A DNA stretch of 64,000 nt, from the NCBI RefSeq assembly GCF_001423695.1, contig NZ_LMOZ01000003.1, positions 680,069 to 744,068 on the forward strand, written 5' to 3'. The DNA comes from Leifsonia sp. Leaf336. GTDB taxonomy: Bacteria; Actinomycetota; Actinomycetes; Actinomycetales; Microbacteriaceae. Made by a program: the position numbers and the translations under genes. The notes under the pieces are model-generated. The model was not told where the DNA came from, made no database searches, and worked only from the letters and a program-made list of their open reading frames with translations. Numbering within the stretch: position 1 is the stretch's first letter; each line of letters opens with the position of its first letter. Positions 40,904 through 50,367 of this stretch are shown in pieces.

Positions 40904-41561
40904 CGGTTGAGATCCAGTCGTTCCATTTCCACAACGCTGCACGGCCGCGTCCGCCTGTGGAGTCTCCGCTGAGCTTGGTCACATTCGGGTTGGAGGCGAG
41001 GACGCGGTTGAGGTTGGAAAGGATCGGGACTTTGCCGGTAAGTGCTGTGGTCAGCGAGCTCGCGACATTACCGGGAAACGTGTCGCCGGTGAGGGCGCGC
41101 GTGGTGGCAGGGTCGGTCCAGAGCCGGTTTCGCGCCTGCTCGAGGGCCGCGTCGATGATGGCATCGTGGTCGAAGGGCAGGCCGAGCTCGGCACCGGTCG
41201 GGGACCACACCGTGTGGTCCCCGGACCCGGGTGTGACGATAGCGAGAAAAGCGATCGAGATCGCGTGCGAGCGGGGGTCGCGGCCAGGGCGATCGAATGC
41301 GCCGAGCTGCACCGTGCGCAGTACGTCGGAGGCGTGGATACCAGTCTTGTCCTGCAGCGCCCGATACGCGGCCACGCCTAGGCGTTCTCCAGAGCGGAGC
41401 AGCACCCCGGGGAGCGCCTGATGACCGGCATACGGCTCGAATAGGCGCGTCGCGGTTCCGACGCGGAGCCCGTCGACAACGGAGAACGCTAGCGGGACGA
41501 CGTCGATCGCGATCAGCGGCTGGTCGAACTCAGACTCCGGGCTCCTTCCCGCGCCTTCCAT
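40893..41561 (-). CDS. NrtR-like regulator with degenerate NUDIX domain
   Basis: A 222-residue protein. The N-terminal NUDIX-like domain has the box region PGVLLRSGERLGVAAYRAL, lacking essential Glu residues, and the C-terminus (ALTGKVPILSNLNRVLAS, GGRGRAALWKW) resembles the winged helix of NrtR regulators that sense ADP-ribose. Such proteins control NAD salvage genes, and it is the last gene of the operon with NAMPT- and Prs-like genes. ATG at 41561 has GGAGGGAG upstream. Confidence 0.72.
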   Translation of the reverse strand: MEGAGRSPESEFDQPLIAIDVVPLAFSVVDGLRVGTATRLFEPYAGHQALPGVLLRSGERLGVAAYRALQDKTGIHASDVLRTVQLGAFDRPGRDPRSHAISIAFLAIVTPGSGDHTVWSPTGAELGLPFDHDAIIDAALEQARNRLWTDPATTRALTGDTFPGNVASSLTTALTGKVPILSNLNRVLASNPNVTKLSGDSTGGRGRAALWKWNDWISTVSR

Positions 41562-41583
41562 GATGGACTGCTCCCTCCGTCGA

Positions 41584-43170
41584 TCAGATCTGGACGAGGT
41601 CGCGTGCCCTGCGCTCGGCACGGGCGGCGCGTTCGGCCTCGAGCGTGGAGCGGACCTCCGCGAAGGACTGTGCGGCGACGAACTGCCCATCGATCCAGAC
41701 GGGCCGGATCTCCGACTGTTTCTCCTGCGCTGGAGTGGCCTGCTCGACCATGTAAAGCTCGCCGGTCTCGTCACGGAGGACGGCAAGGCGCCCCTTCGCT
41801 GACTTCTTGCCGCTGCCGGTCTTCGGGTCCTTCTGGATGTCGACCGGATTGCCATTGACAAGGGCCCAGGTGGCTTTCACGGCTGAGCCGAGGACGTCGC
41901 GCGTCAGATACGCGAACGTGTACGAGCCGATGCCGAGGACGACGTTGGTAGAAGCCCAACCTTTGGCTTCGAGCCGCTCGAAGATCTGCTTGGCGCGCTC
42001 GAGGGTGATGGAGTCGCCATAGATGAGGCCGATATGGCTGTCGAGCTCCTTGTAACCCCGTTCGTTGACCGTGTAGCCGAACAAGTCGCCGAGGACCTCG
42101 ATCGCGCCGAGGTCGGCAGGGCCGTAGGCCCCTGCGGCCTTCTCTGCCTCGTACATGGCTCGGCTTTCCTGGTCCTTGACGATGATCTCCCCCGTGATGA
42201 TATCCACTGGGTCGCCGGAGTCGGGTCGAATGACGAGCTTGCCATCGCGGGCCATGATCTGGTCCTTCATCTGGGGGAGCAGGTTGGTGAGTACGCCCCA
42301 GAAGTCGAAGCCGTCGGCGACGGTCGAGACGATGCCCTCGGGAAAGACTTTGAGGATTCGCTGGAATGTGTCCAGTTCGCCCGCCCGCCCTTCCAAGCAC
42401 ATAACGGAGTGCTCCGTGGCGGGGACCGAAGCACCGACCCAGCCGTTCTCCCCTGGGTAGTACCGGCTGATCCAGTCGAGAGCGGACATGGTGTCGGTGC
42501 CGAGGAAGGACAGGAGGTGGCCGGCGCCGGATGCGGCGGCAGCGTCGATGGAGTGCTGGCCACGGAACGAGAAGTCGTGGGCCTGAAATCCGATCCCGTC
42601 AGCGTCGCCGCCCGTGCGCGCCCCCCACTCTTCCACGAGTTCGCGGTACAGGGAGGAGATGGTAGCGACGGTGGTCGGGTGCCAGATGCTTGCGGAGAGG
42701 GCGGTCTCGATGTAGTTCGGCAACCAGAAGAACTCGGCATCGGTGTTCTCGATCAGAACGGTGGCGATGCCGATGGGGGCGAGCGTCCCCTCGGGGAGGG
42801 AGCGGACGACTAGGGGGAGGTAGCCCTTGCGGTGGAGAGCCCGGATGTGATCGCTGCCGATGTCGTTCGGGCCGAAGTAATCGAGCAGGACCTTCTCGAA
42901 CTCAGTGGCGACGGTGTCCTCGTGGGCGGCAAAGAATGGCGCCCAGGCCTCATTGAGGTACTGCTGGCAGAAGGCCTGGACTCCGAAATGGACAGCGTGT
43001 GTCGCGTCGGGGAGAAATCTATTGGACCGGTTCGTCCAGTTGATGAGGATCGCGGTGGTGCCGGGTGTGTAGGCCATGCGGTGTGACTGCTTGTATCCGT
43101 CTGCGGCGAGGAGTGCGGCGATCGGGCTGGCGCTCGATGGTCCGGCATTGAGGGTGGCGACAGTGTTCAT
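41584..43170 (-). CDS. nadV: Nicotinamide phosphoribosyltransferase-like (NAMPT/NadV type)
   Basis: A 528-residue enzyme that makes NMN from nicotinamide and PRPP. Signature stretches: DGYKQSHRMAYTPGTT, FRGQHSIDAAAASGAGHLLSFLGTD (Asp for amide selectivity, as human NAMPT Asp219), SVPATEHSVM (His like human His247) and VIRPDSGDPVD (Arg/Asp like human 311/313). Length fits the family (about 490 in human). It lies 46 bases downstream of the Prs-like gene. The same gene type in some phages acts with an ADPR-modifying partner, so substrate may differ. Confidence 0.88.
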   Translation of the reverse strand: MNTVATLNAGPSSASPIAALLAADGYKQSHRMAYTPGTTAILINWTNRSNRFLPDATHAVHFGVQAFCQQYLNEAWAPFFAAHEDTVATEFEKVLLDYFGPNDIGSDHIRALHRKGYLPLVVRSLPEGTLAPIGIATVLIENTDAEFFWLPNYIETALSASIWHPTTVATISSLYRELVEEWGARTGGDADGIGFQAHDFSFRGQHSIDAAAASGAGHLLSFLGTDTMSALDWISRYYPGENGWVGASVPATEHSVMCLEGRAGELDTFQRILKVFPEGIVSTVADGFDFWGVLTNLLPQMKDQIMARDGKLVIRPDSGDPVDIITGEIIVKDQESRAMYEAEKAAGAYGPADLGAIEVLGDLFGYTVNERGYKELDSHIGLIYGDSITLERAKQIFERLEAKGWASTNVVLGIGSYTFAYLTRDVLGSAVKATWALVNGNPVDIQKDPKTGSGKKSAKGRLAVLRDETGELYMVEQATPAQEKQSEIRPVWIDGQFVAAQSFAEVRSTLEAERAARAERRARDLVQI

Positions 43171-43216
43171 TGCTGTGATCCGTTCTGTGGGCGGGTGCTA
43201 AGTGATTTGTGGTCAT

Positions 43217-44128
43217 TCAGTCGGCGAGGCCGAGGTCGGTTTTGACGGGAGCGTCGCCGCTGCCAGTCGCGGCGATGAGCTGTCGCTGAAGCGAGAGGAC
43301 GCGCGGCGTGACGCCGAGTCGGCTAGGGTCTCCGGCAGCCGGGCGATAGCTGTCGGTGGTGACGATCTCTCCGAAGTGGTCGTGGAGCAGGTGGGCGTTG
43401 CCCGAGAAGATCCCGTGGCTGACGTAGAGGCCGAGGCGGTCTTTGGGGAGGCCGGTAGCCTCGGCGAGGCCCATGAAGGTCCCCCCGCCGTCGCAGATGT
43501 CATCGACGACGAGGAACCGGCCGCTCGGGGGAAGCAATTCGCAGGTGAACCCGGATAGCTGACCGGTAGCGGGGTCACGCTGCTTTTCGGCGCGGTAGAG
43601 CGGGAGGTGGCACGCGTCGGCGACACGGGCGGCCCGGTCGAACGCGCCCTTGTCGGGCGCGATGATGCCCTGATAGCGCTGGGGTTGCTCGTCGTCGTCG
43701 GCGCGGCCGACGACGTGGTGACGGACGAGGGTGGTCGAGTCGATGACGGTGAGATTGTTCAGCAGGCTGGGCATGACGAGGGAATGCGGGTCGACGCAGA
43801 CGATCTGGTCGACGCTCATTCCGTTGATCACGTCGGCGTAGACGCAAGCGCCGAAGGGTAGGCCGCGGTCTTGGCGGGCGCCGGGGAGGTAGGGCATGTG
43901 GAGGACGGTTCGGGCGCCGCGCTGACGGGCGGCATCGGCCCACATCGCGAGCGTGATGAGGTCGTTGCCGTCAGCGCCGTAGATGCGGGCGACCTCGGTC
44001 AGCGGACCTTTTCCGGCGTTGTCGTTGGCAACCTTGATGTGTGCTTCGCCGGCGGGGAAGCGCATCTGCTCGAAAGTCGGGGCCGTGATGTACCCCGGCC
44101 CGATGTGTGTGGTGAGTTCTACCGTCAT
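43217..44128 (-). CDS. Ribose-phosphate pyrophosphokinase-like (PRPP synthetase homologue)
   Basis: A 303-residue protein of the PRPP synthetase family, slightly shorter than usual (about 315). PRPP-binding region is VVDDICDGGGT, where canonical enzymes read VDDxIDTGGT, and the metal motif DLHA is DPHS (CVDPHSLVM). Catalytic loop APDKGAFDRAARVA is kept in altered form. Such divergent Prs genes commonly sit next to NAMPT. Start ATG 44128 has TAGACT six bases upstream. Confidence 0.82.
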   Translation of the reverse strand: MTVELTTHIGPGYITAPTFEQMRFPAGEAHIKVANDNAGKGPLTEVARIYGADGNDLITLAMWADAARQRGARTVLHMPYLPGARQDRGLPFGACVYADVINGMSVDQIVCVDPHSLVMPSLLNNLTVIDSTTLVRHHVVGRADDDEQPQRYQGIIAPDKGAFDRAARVADACHLPLYRAEKQRDPATGQLSGFTCELLPPSGRFLVVDDICDGGGTFMGLAEATGLPKDRLGLYVSHGIFSGNAHLLHDHFGEIVTTDSYRPAAGDPSRLGVTPRVLSLQRQLIAATGSGDAPVKTDLGLAD

Positions 44129-44134
44129 AGTCGC

Positions 44135-44163
44135 AGTCTATCAATAAACTAATCGACGTGACT
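44135..44163 (-). promoter_or_regulatory. Promoter of the NAD operon
   Basis: TAGACT (44135-44140) lies six bases from the ATG; the AT-rich stretch upstream (ATTAGTTTATTGA on the minus strand) is unusual for this genome and may hold the NrtR site. TAGTCA is a possible -35. Confidence 0.4.
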
Positions 44164-44341
44164 AGTTACTCGTTCATGGTGTGTCGGCGAGCTGAACTGG
44201 CAACTCCGGTTCGCGCTCAGTGTCTACGCGAGCACCGCATTCATATCGGAGTGCTGGCGTGTACCGGTGCGCTTCGGTGATGCGACACTGGGCTTCGCCC
44301 CTCATTGCGGGCGATGATGATGCGGCGGTTAGTGTGTGGAT

Positions 44342-45343
44342 GTGAGCGAGAGCGGGCGGGCGCCGGGCGTGCGGGAGGTCGCGGCGGCGGCGGGCGTGTC
44401 GCGGCAGACCGTCTCGCGCGTGCTCAACGAGCACCCCAGCATCCGCCCGGAGACGCGCGAGCGCGTGCTGAACGCGATGGCCGCTCTCAACTTCCGGCCC
44501 AACCGCGCCGCCCGCATGCTGACCACCGCGCGGTCTCGCACCATCGGGGTACTCGCGGCGTCCGCGTCGTCGCTGTTCGGTCCGGCCTCCAGCATCGACG
44601 CCGTCGAGCAGGCCGGCCGGGAGGCCGGTTACTTCGTCACGGTGGCGCACGCGGCCTCCCTCGACCGTGCCGAGCTGGCCGCCGCCATCGACCACCTCGG
44701 CGCGCAGTCCGTGGAGGGCGTCGTAGTGATCGCCCCGCAGCGGGCGGTTCAGGAGGCCATGGCCGCGCTGTCGCTGTCGGTCCCGTCGGTGACGTTGCAC
44801 GGGGCGGGGGTGGCCGGAGACGACGGTGTGTTCGTCGACCAGTTCGAAGGCGCCCGCATCGCGACCCGCCACCTGCTCGACCGCGGGCACACCCGCATCG
44901 CGCACCTGAGCGGGCCTGGCGACTGGTCGGAGGCGCGCGCCCGGCGCGACGGTTTCGTCGCCGAGCTGTCGGCCGCAGGGCTCGAGGCCGTGGTGTCGCG
45001 GGAGGGCGACTGGACGGCCGCCTCCGGTGCGGCCATCGGCGCCGAGCTCCTCGCGGGCCCGGAGGCTCCCACCGCGATCTTCTCGTCCAACGACCAGATG
45101 GCGCTCGGCGTGCTGCACGCGTCGCGGCTGCTCGGGCTGCGCGTGCCGGAGGACATCGCGCTCGTCGGGTTCGACGACATCCCGGAGGCCGCCTTCTTCT
45201 CGCCGCCGCTGACGACCGTGCGGCAGGACTTCCCCGAGCTGGGCCGGCGCTGCGTGGCGCGGCTCGTCGCGCTCATCGAGGGCCGCGAGCTCGCGTTCGC
45301 CGCGCCCGTGGCGCCCGTGCTGGTGCTCCGCGACTCGGCCTGA
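44342..45343 (+). CDS. LacI-family transcriptional regulator (arabinose operon)
   Basis: A 333-residue repressor. Helix-turn-helix VREVAAAAGVSRQTVSRVLNEH, hinge AARMLTTARSRTIG, and a periplasmic-binding-protein-like domain (VEGVVVIAPQR, GFDDIPEAAFF). GTG at 44342 has TAGTGT six bases upstream; a GTG at 44336 would be upstream of the transcription start. It precedes araB and the palindrome TGTGACCGGTCACA just upstream of araB is its likely operator. Confidence 0.9.
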   Translation: MSESGRAPGVREVAAAAGVSRQTVSRVLNEHPSIRPETRERVLNAMAALNFRPNRAARMLTTARSRTIGVLAASASSLFGPASSIDAVEQAGREAGYFVTVAHAASLDRAELAAAIDHLGAQSVEGVVVIAPQRAVQEAMAALSLSVPSVTLHGAGVAGDDGVFVDQFEGARIATRHLLDRGHTRIAHLSGPGDWSEARARRDGFVAELSAAGLEAVVSREGDWTAASGAAIGAELLAGPEAPTAIFSSNDQMALGVLHASRLLGLRVPEDIALVGFDDIPEAAFFSPPLTTVRQDFPELGRRCVARLVALIEGRELAFAAPVAPVLVLRDSA

Positions 45344-45401
45344 CCGGCTCCCGGGTGATCGAGGGGCGCGCAATGGCCGCTTCCCGGGCGTTTTAGGGGC
45401 G

Positions 45402-45456
45402 TTTACCCGCCCCTCGGGGATGGGTTATCCTCGGAGAATCAATGTGACCGGTCACA
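45402..45456 (+). promoter_or_regulatory. Promoter and LacI operator of the ara operon
   Basis: TTTACC (45402-45407), 18-base spacer, TATCCT (45426-45431), then the perfect 14-base palindrome TGTGACCGGTCACA (45443-45456) just downstream of the start of transcription, blocking position. Confidence 0.7.
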
Positions 45457-45501
45457 CGCGCACGAGATGCGTGGTCGACACGACGAAGTGAGGGAACCGC
45501 C

Positions 45502-47145
45502 ATGGCGCCAGCCACTGATGACGAATCCGCGGTGTCAGCCCGCAGCGCGATCCTCTCCGGCCGCACCGTGCTCGGCATCGAGTTCGGCTCCACCCGCATC
45601 AAGGCCTGTCTGGTCGACGCCGACGACCCGGCGACCGTGCTGGCCGTGGGCTCCCACGACTGGGAGAACCAGTTCGTCGACCGGATGTGGACCTACTCGC
45701 TCGACGCGGTCTGGTCCGGCCTCCAGGCGGCCTACGCCGACCTCCTCGCCGACGTCGAGCGCCGCCACGGCGCAGCGCCGCAGACGTTCGCGGCGATCGG
45801 CGTCTCGGCGATGATGCACGGCTATCTCGCGTTCGACGCGGACGGCGAGCTGCTGGTGCCGTTCCGCACCTGGCGCAACACCACCACCGGCGCCGCGAGC
45901 GCCGAGCTGAGCGAGCTGTTCGGCGTCAACATTCCGTTGCGCTGGTCGATCGCACACCTCCACCAGGCCGTCCTCGACGGCGAGCCGCACCTGGCCCGGC
46001 TGCACTCGATCACCACGCTCGCCGGGTACGTGCACGGGAAGCTCACCGGCCGTCGTGTCCTCGGCGTCGGCGACGCGTCCGGGATGTTCCCGATCGACGC
46101 GACGACCGGAGGCTACGACGCCGGGCTCGTCGAGCGGTACGACGCGCTCGTCCGCACGCGCATCGACCTCCCGGCGCTCGCCGACCTCCTGCCCGAGGTG
46201 CTCGTCGCCGGCGATCCTGCCGGTGAGCTCACCGCCGAGGGCGCCGCATTGCTCGACCCGACCGGGTCGCTCCGCCCCGGCGTCCCGCTCTGCCCGCCGG
46301 AGGGCGACGCGGGCACCGGCATGGTCGCGACCGATTCGGTCGCCCCGCGTACCGGCAACGTCAGCGCGGGCACCAGCATCTTCGCCATGGTCGTGCTGGA
46401 GCGCCCGCTGGAGCGGGTGCACCACGAGCTCGACCTGGTCACCACCCCGGCCGGCGACCCGGTCGCGATGGTGCACTGCAACAACGGCGCGAGCGAGCTC
46501 TCGGCGTGGGCGTCGCTGTTCGGGCGGTTCGCGGAGGCCGCCGGAGCACCGGTCGCGGCAGACGCCGTCTTCGAGACCCTGTTCCGCGAAGCGCTTACCG
46601 GGGAGCCCGACGCGGGAGGCCTCCTCGCCTACAACTACCTCGCCGGCGAGCCGATCACCGGCCTCGAGGAGGGCCGGCCGCTGGTCGTCCGCACACCCGA
46701 CAGCCGCCTGACCCTCGGAAACTTCGTGCGCGCCCAGCTCTACGGCGTCTTCGGCACGCTCGCGCTCGGCATGCGCGTGCTCGACGGGGAGGGCGTGGCC
46801 CTCGACCGGATGTTCGCGCACGGCGGCATGTTCCGCACCGCGGGCGTCGCGCAACGCTTCCTCGCGGGAGCGATCGACACCCCGGTCTCGGTCGCCGAGA
46901 CCGCGTCGGAGGGCGGGGCGTGGGGCATCGCGGTGCTCGCGGCCTACCTCCCTGCTGCGCGGGCAGGCGTGACGCTCGACCGCTACCTCCGCCGCGACGT
47001 CTTCGGCGGCTTCGTGTTCGAGACGACCGAGCCGCACCCCGACGACGTCGGCGGCTTCGCCGCCCACCTCGACCGCTACCGCGACGGCCTGGCCGCCGAG
47101 CGCGCCGCCGTCGAGTCGATCGCTCTGAAGGGAGCCGCCCGATGA
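45502..47145 (+). CDS. araB: FGGY-family carbohydrate kinase, likely ribulokinase
   Basis: A 547-residue sugar kinase that phosphorylates L-ribulose in arabinose breakdown. N-terminal phosphate loop [15 protein letters not shown], then [24 protein letters not shown], the GTSIFAM adenosine region and a conserved C-terminal [18 protein letters not shown]. It differs from classical AraB and resembles the xylulokinase-like form used in actinobacteria; the assignment rests on the operon. ATG has a GAGGGAA site. Confidence 0.88.
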   Translation: MAPATDDESAVSARSAILSGRTVLGIEFGSTRIKACLVDADDPATVLAVGSHDWENQFVDRMWTYSLDAVWSGLQAAYADLLADVERRHGAAPQTFAAIGVSAMMHGYLAFDADGELLVPFRTWRNTTTGAASAELSELFGVNIPLRWSIAHLHQAVLDGEPHLARLHSITTLAGYVHGKLTGRRVLGVGDASGMFPIDATTGGYDAGLVERYDALVRTRIDLPALADLLPEVLVAGDPAGELTAEGAALLDPTGSLRPGVPLCPPEGDAGTGMVATDSVAPRTGNVSAGTSIFAMVVLERPLERVHHELDLVTTPAGDPVAMVHCNNGASELSAWASLFGRFAEAAGAPVAADAVFETLFREALTGEPDAGGLLAYNYLAGEPITGLEEGRPLVVRTPDSRLTLGNFVRAQLYGVFGTLALGMRVLDGEGVALDRMFAHGGMFRTAGVAQRFLAGAIDTPVSVAETASEGGAWGIAVLAAYLPAARAGVTLDRYLRRDVFGGFVFETTEPHPDDVGGFAAHLDRYRDGLAAERAAVESIALKGAAR

Positions 47146-47846
47146 CCACCGACCTCGAGACCCCCGCCGTCCGCCGGGTGCGGGAGCAGGTCGCCGCGCT
47201 GCACGCCGAGCTGGTGCGCTACGGGCTCGTCGTCTGGACCGGCGGCAACGTCTCCGGCCGCGTGCCGGGAGAGGAGCTGTTCGTCATCAAGCCGAGCGGC
47301 GTCGACTACGACGACCTCGCCCCCGAGAACATGATCCTCTGCACCCTCGACGGCGCGGTGGTGCCCGGCTCGCTCGGCTCCGAGCGCTCGCCCTCCAGCG
47401 ACACCGCAGCGCACGCCTACGTCTACCGCCATCTCCCGGAGGTCGGCGGTGTCGTGCACACCCACTCCACCTATGCCACGGCCTGGGCCGCGCGCGCCGA
47501 GGCCATCCCGTGCGTCATCACCGCGATGGCCGACGAGTTCGGCGGGGAGATCCCCGTCGGCCCGTTCGCGATCATCGGCGACGACTCGATCGGCCGCGGC
47601 ATCGTCGCGACGCTGGAGGGCCACCGCAGCCGCGCGGTGCTCATGCAGAACCACGGCGTCTTCACGATCGGCCGCGACGCCCGCGACGCCGTCAAGGCCG
47701 CGGTGATGGCGGAGGACGTGGCCCGCACCGTGCACGTCGCCCGCCAGGGCGGCCCGCTCGTCCCCCTCCCTCAGGAGGCCATCGACAGTCTCTTCGACCG
47801 CTACCAGAACGTCTACGGACAGAACCCGGAAGGATCCCTCTCCTGA
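47142..47846 (+). CDS. araD: L-ribulose-5-phosphate 4-epimerase
   Basis: A 234-residue class II aldolase-type epimerase converting L-ribulose 5-phosphate to D-xylulose 5-phosphate. Motifs: [22 protein letters not shown], metal-binding [13 protein letters not shown], and [11 protein letters not shown]. The ATG overlaps the previous stop (ATGA), so translation is coupled. Confidence 0.94.
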   Translation: MTTDLETPAVRRVREQVAALHAELVRYGLVVWTGGNVSGRVPGEELFVIKPSGVDYDDLAPENMILCTLDGAVVPGSLGSERSPSSDTAAHAYVYRHLPEVGGVVHTHSTYATAWAARAEAIPCVITAMADEFGGEIPVGPFAIIGDDSIGRGIVATLEGHRSRAVLMQNHGVFTIGRDARDAVKAAVMAEDVARTVHVARQGGPLVPLPQEAIDSLFDRYQNVYGQNPEGSLS

Positions 47847-49363
47847 TGCCGAAGCTCTCCACCTCCCTCGATGGCTACGAGGTCTGGTTCCTCACCGGCA
47901 GCCAGCACCTGTACGGCCCGGAGACCCTCGCCCAGGTCGCCGAGCAGTCCCGCACGATCGCCGACCAGCTCGCCGCCTCGACCGACATGCCGGTGCGCGT
48001 CGTCTGGAAGCCCGTCCTCACCGACTCCGACGCGATCCGCCGCATCGCGCTGGAGGCCAACGCCGACGACGCCGTGATCGGCCTGGTCGCCTGGATGCAC
48101 ACCTTCAGCCCCGCGAAGATGTGGATCGCCGGCCTCGACGCCCTCCAGAAGCCGCTGCTGCACTTCCACACCCAGGCGAACGTCGAACTGCCGTGGGGCG
48201 AGATCGACTTCGACTTCATGAACCTCAACCAGGCCGCGCACGGCGACCGCGAGTTCGGGTACATCCAGACCCGGCTCGGCGTTCCGCGCACGACCGTCGT
48301 CGGCCACGTGAGCGACCCCGCCGTGACCTCCCGCATCGGCACCTGGGCGCGTGCCGCGGCGGGCTGGGCGGCGACCCGCTCGCTCAAGCTCGCGCGCTTC
48401 GGCGACAACATGCGCTTCGTCGCGGTCACCGAGGGCGACAAGACGGAGGCCGAACTGCGGTTCGGCGTGCAGGTGAACACATGGGGCGTCAACGACCTCG
48501 CCGACGCCGTCGCCGCTGCGGCTTCGTCCGATGTCGACGCTCTGGTCGCCGAGTACGAGGAGTTGTACGACGTCGTCCCCGAGCTCCGCCGGGGCGGCGA
48601 CCGTCATCAGTCGCTGCGCGACGGCGCCGCGATCGAGCTGGGGCTGCGCTCGTTCCTCGAGGGGGGCGGCTTCGGCGCGTTCACGACCAGCTTCGAGGAC
48701 CTCGGTGCGCTCACGCAGCTGCCCGGCCTGGCCGTTCAGCGCCTCATGGCGGAGGGCTACGGCTTCGGCGCCGAGGGCGACTGGAAGACCGCGATCCTGG
48801 TGCGTGCAGCGAACGTCATGGGGGCGGGTCTCCCGGGCGGAGCCTCGCTCATGGAGGACTACACCTATGACCTCACGCCCGGCGACGAGCGCATCCTCGG
48901 CGCGCACATGCTGGAGGTCGCGCCCTCCCTCACCTCCACGAAGCCGACGCTCGAGGTGCACCCGCTCGGGATCGGCGGCAAGGACGACCCGGTGCGCCTG
49001 GTCTTCACGGCCGACCCCGGTCCCGCCGTCGTGGTCGCGCTCTCGGACATGCGCGACCGGTTCCGGCTCGTGGCCAACGTCGTGGAGGTCGTGGAGCCGT
49101 CGGCTCCGCTGCCCAAGCTGCCCGTCGGCCGCGCCGTGTGGAAGCCGGCTCCGGACTTCCGCACCTCGGCGACCGCGTGGCTGGAGGCCGGCGCGGCCCA
49201 CCACACCGTGATGAGCACCGCGGTCGGCATCCAGGCGTTCGAGGACTTCGCCCGGATGGCCCGCACCGAGCTGCTGATCATCGACGACGACACCACGCTG
49301 CGCGCGTTCTCCCGCGAGCTCGACTGGAACGCCGCCTACTACCGCCTCGCCCGCGGCATCTAG
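47846..49363 (+). CDS. araA: L-arabinose isomerase
   Basis: A 505-residue isomerase that converts L-arabinose to L-ribulose. Family features: [68 protein letters not shown], and [18 protein letters not shown] with the metal Glu and His. The start codon overlaps the araD stop by one base. Last gene of the operon. Confidence 0.97.
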   Translation: MPKLSTSLDGYEVWFLTGSQHLYGPETLAQVAEQSRTIADQLAASTDMPVRVVWKPVLTDSDAIRRIALEANADDAVIGLVAWMHTFSPAKMWIAGLDALQKPLLHFHTQANVELPWGEIDFDFMNLNQAAHGDREFGYIQTRLGVPRTTVVGHVSDPAVTSRIGTWARAAAGWAATRSLKLARFGDNMRFVAVTEGDKTEAELRFGVQVNTWGVNDLADAVAAAASSDVDALVAEYEELYDVVPELRRGGDRHQSLRDGAAIELGLRSFLEGGGFGAFTTSFEDLGALTQLPGLAVQRLMAEGYGFGAEGDWKTAILVRAANVMGAGLPGGASLMEDYTYDLTPGDERILGAHMLEVAPSLTSTKPTLEVHPLGIGGKDDPVRLVFTADPGPAVVVALSDMRDRFRLVANVVEVVEPSAPLPKLPVGRAVWKPAPDFRTSATAWLEAGAAHHTVMSTAVGIQAFEDFARMARTELLIIDDDTTLRAFSRELDWNAAYYRLARGI

Positions 49364-49432
49364 CCGCGGCCTCCACTCCCGGTCGCCGGCATGTCATCGG
49401 CGTCGGCGCCCGGGTCCCACCTCCACGCGCCG

Positions 49433-49469
49433 GCCGTCGAGTGCGCGAACAGTCCGCGCACTCGACGGC
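49433..49469. terminator. Terminator hairpin after the ara operon
   Basis: Perfect 15-base arms (GCCGTCGAGTGCGCG / CGCGCACTCGACGGC) with loop AACAGTC, between araA and a convergent MerR gene. No U-tract. Confidence 0.7.
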
Positions 49470-49482
49470 TGCGGCGGCGCGG

Positions 49483-50307
49483 TCAGGAGGTGCGCTCGAC
49501 GGGGGCCTGCAGCTCGGTGATCCAGTCGGGGCCGGGGGCGTGCCCGGTGGCCTGCACGTAGACCTCGCGGGTCGGGCCGACGATGCGGTAGCCGTCCTCC
49601 ACGAGGCGCTCGGTGAGCGCCATCCAGGAGTCGCCGATTCCGGACATGTCGCCCACGTGCCGCACGGTCGCCGCGAGCGGCACGGCCGGGAGCTCGACGA
49701 CCTCGTAGCCCTCGCCGGGCTGCGGCGGCGTCTCGGCCGGGTACGAGATGTGCACCTCCAGCCGCTCGTCGTCGCGCGCTTCGTACCAGAAGACCGAGGG
49801 CGCGAGGATCGGCCGGCCCGCGGCCTCCAGCGCCTGGTCGAGCGAGCCGATGAGCGGCCCGACCATCGGGCCGACCAGCTCGGGACCCATCCCGGGCGCG
49901 GTGCCGCTGACGGCGTAGACGGTGAGCGCCTCCAGGGGGCGGTATTCGACGGGTGTGGACATGGTCTCCGTTCCTTCCAGTATGCGGAGGCGCCGCTCCA
50001 GGCGGTCGAGCCGGGTGCGGTCGTCGGCGATTCCCGCCTCCAGCTCGGCCCGGCGTTGCCGCAGCGCCGCCGTGAGGGCGGGCCGCGGGTCGGCCGAGGC
50101 GAGCACGGCGGCGATGGCGTCGAGACCGATCCCGAGCTGGCGCAGCTCGACGATCAGCAGGAGGTCCCCCAGCTGAGTGTCAGAGTAGTAGCGGTACCCG
50201 CTCCGCTCGTCGACGCGCGCCGGCGGCAGCAGACCGATCGCGTCGTAGTGCCGCAGCATCCTGACGCTGATCCGCCCGATCGCGGCGAATTCTCCGATGG
50301 TGTACAT
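49483..50307 (-). CDS. MerR-family regulator with GyrI-like effector domain
   Basis: A 274-residue one-component regulator. N-terminal MerR helix-turn-helix (YTIGEFAAIGRISVRMLRHYDAIGLLPPARVDERSGYRYYS) and coiled-coil dimer helix, then a GyrI-like ligand-binding domain (from about residue 125), as in BmrR. It may control itself or the neighbouring esterase; a TTGACC hexamer is present upstream at 50343-50348. ATG at 50307. Confidence 0.9.
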   Translation of the reverse strand: MYTIGEFAAIGRISVRMLRHYDAIGLLPPARVDERSGYRYYSDTQLGDLLLIVELRQLGIGLDAIAAVLASADPRPALTAALRQRRAELEAGIADDRTRLDRLERRLRILEGTETMSTPVEYRPLEALTVYAVSGTAPGMGPELVGPMVGPLIGSLDQALEAAGRPILAPSVFWYEARDDERLEVHISYPAETPPQPGEGYEVVELPAVPLAATVRHVGDMSGIGDSWMALTERLVEDGYRIVGPTREVYVQATGHAPGPDWITELQAPVERTS

Positions 50308-50367
50308 GATGGAAGCCACGCTCCAGCCTGACACGATGTGAGGGTCAAGCCCCATTAGGGTGAGCGC

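Noticed and set aside
44174..45373. 399-codon minus-strand open frame over the LacI gene
   Set aside because: Antisense of a well-recognised regulator; His/Arg/Gly-rich, no domain.
45535..49204. Long minus-strand open frames antisense to araB and araA
   Set aside because: Shadow frames; the plus-strand genes have full family signatures and overlapping stop/start codons.
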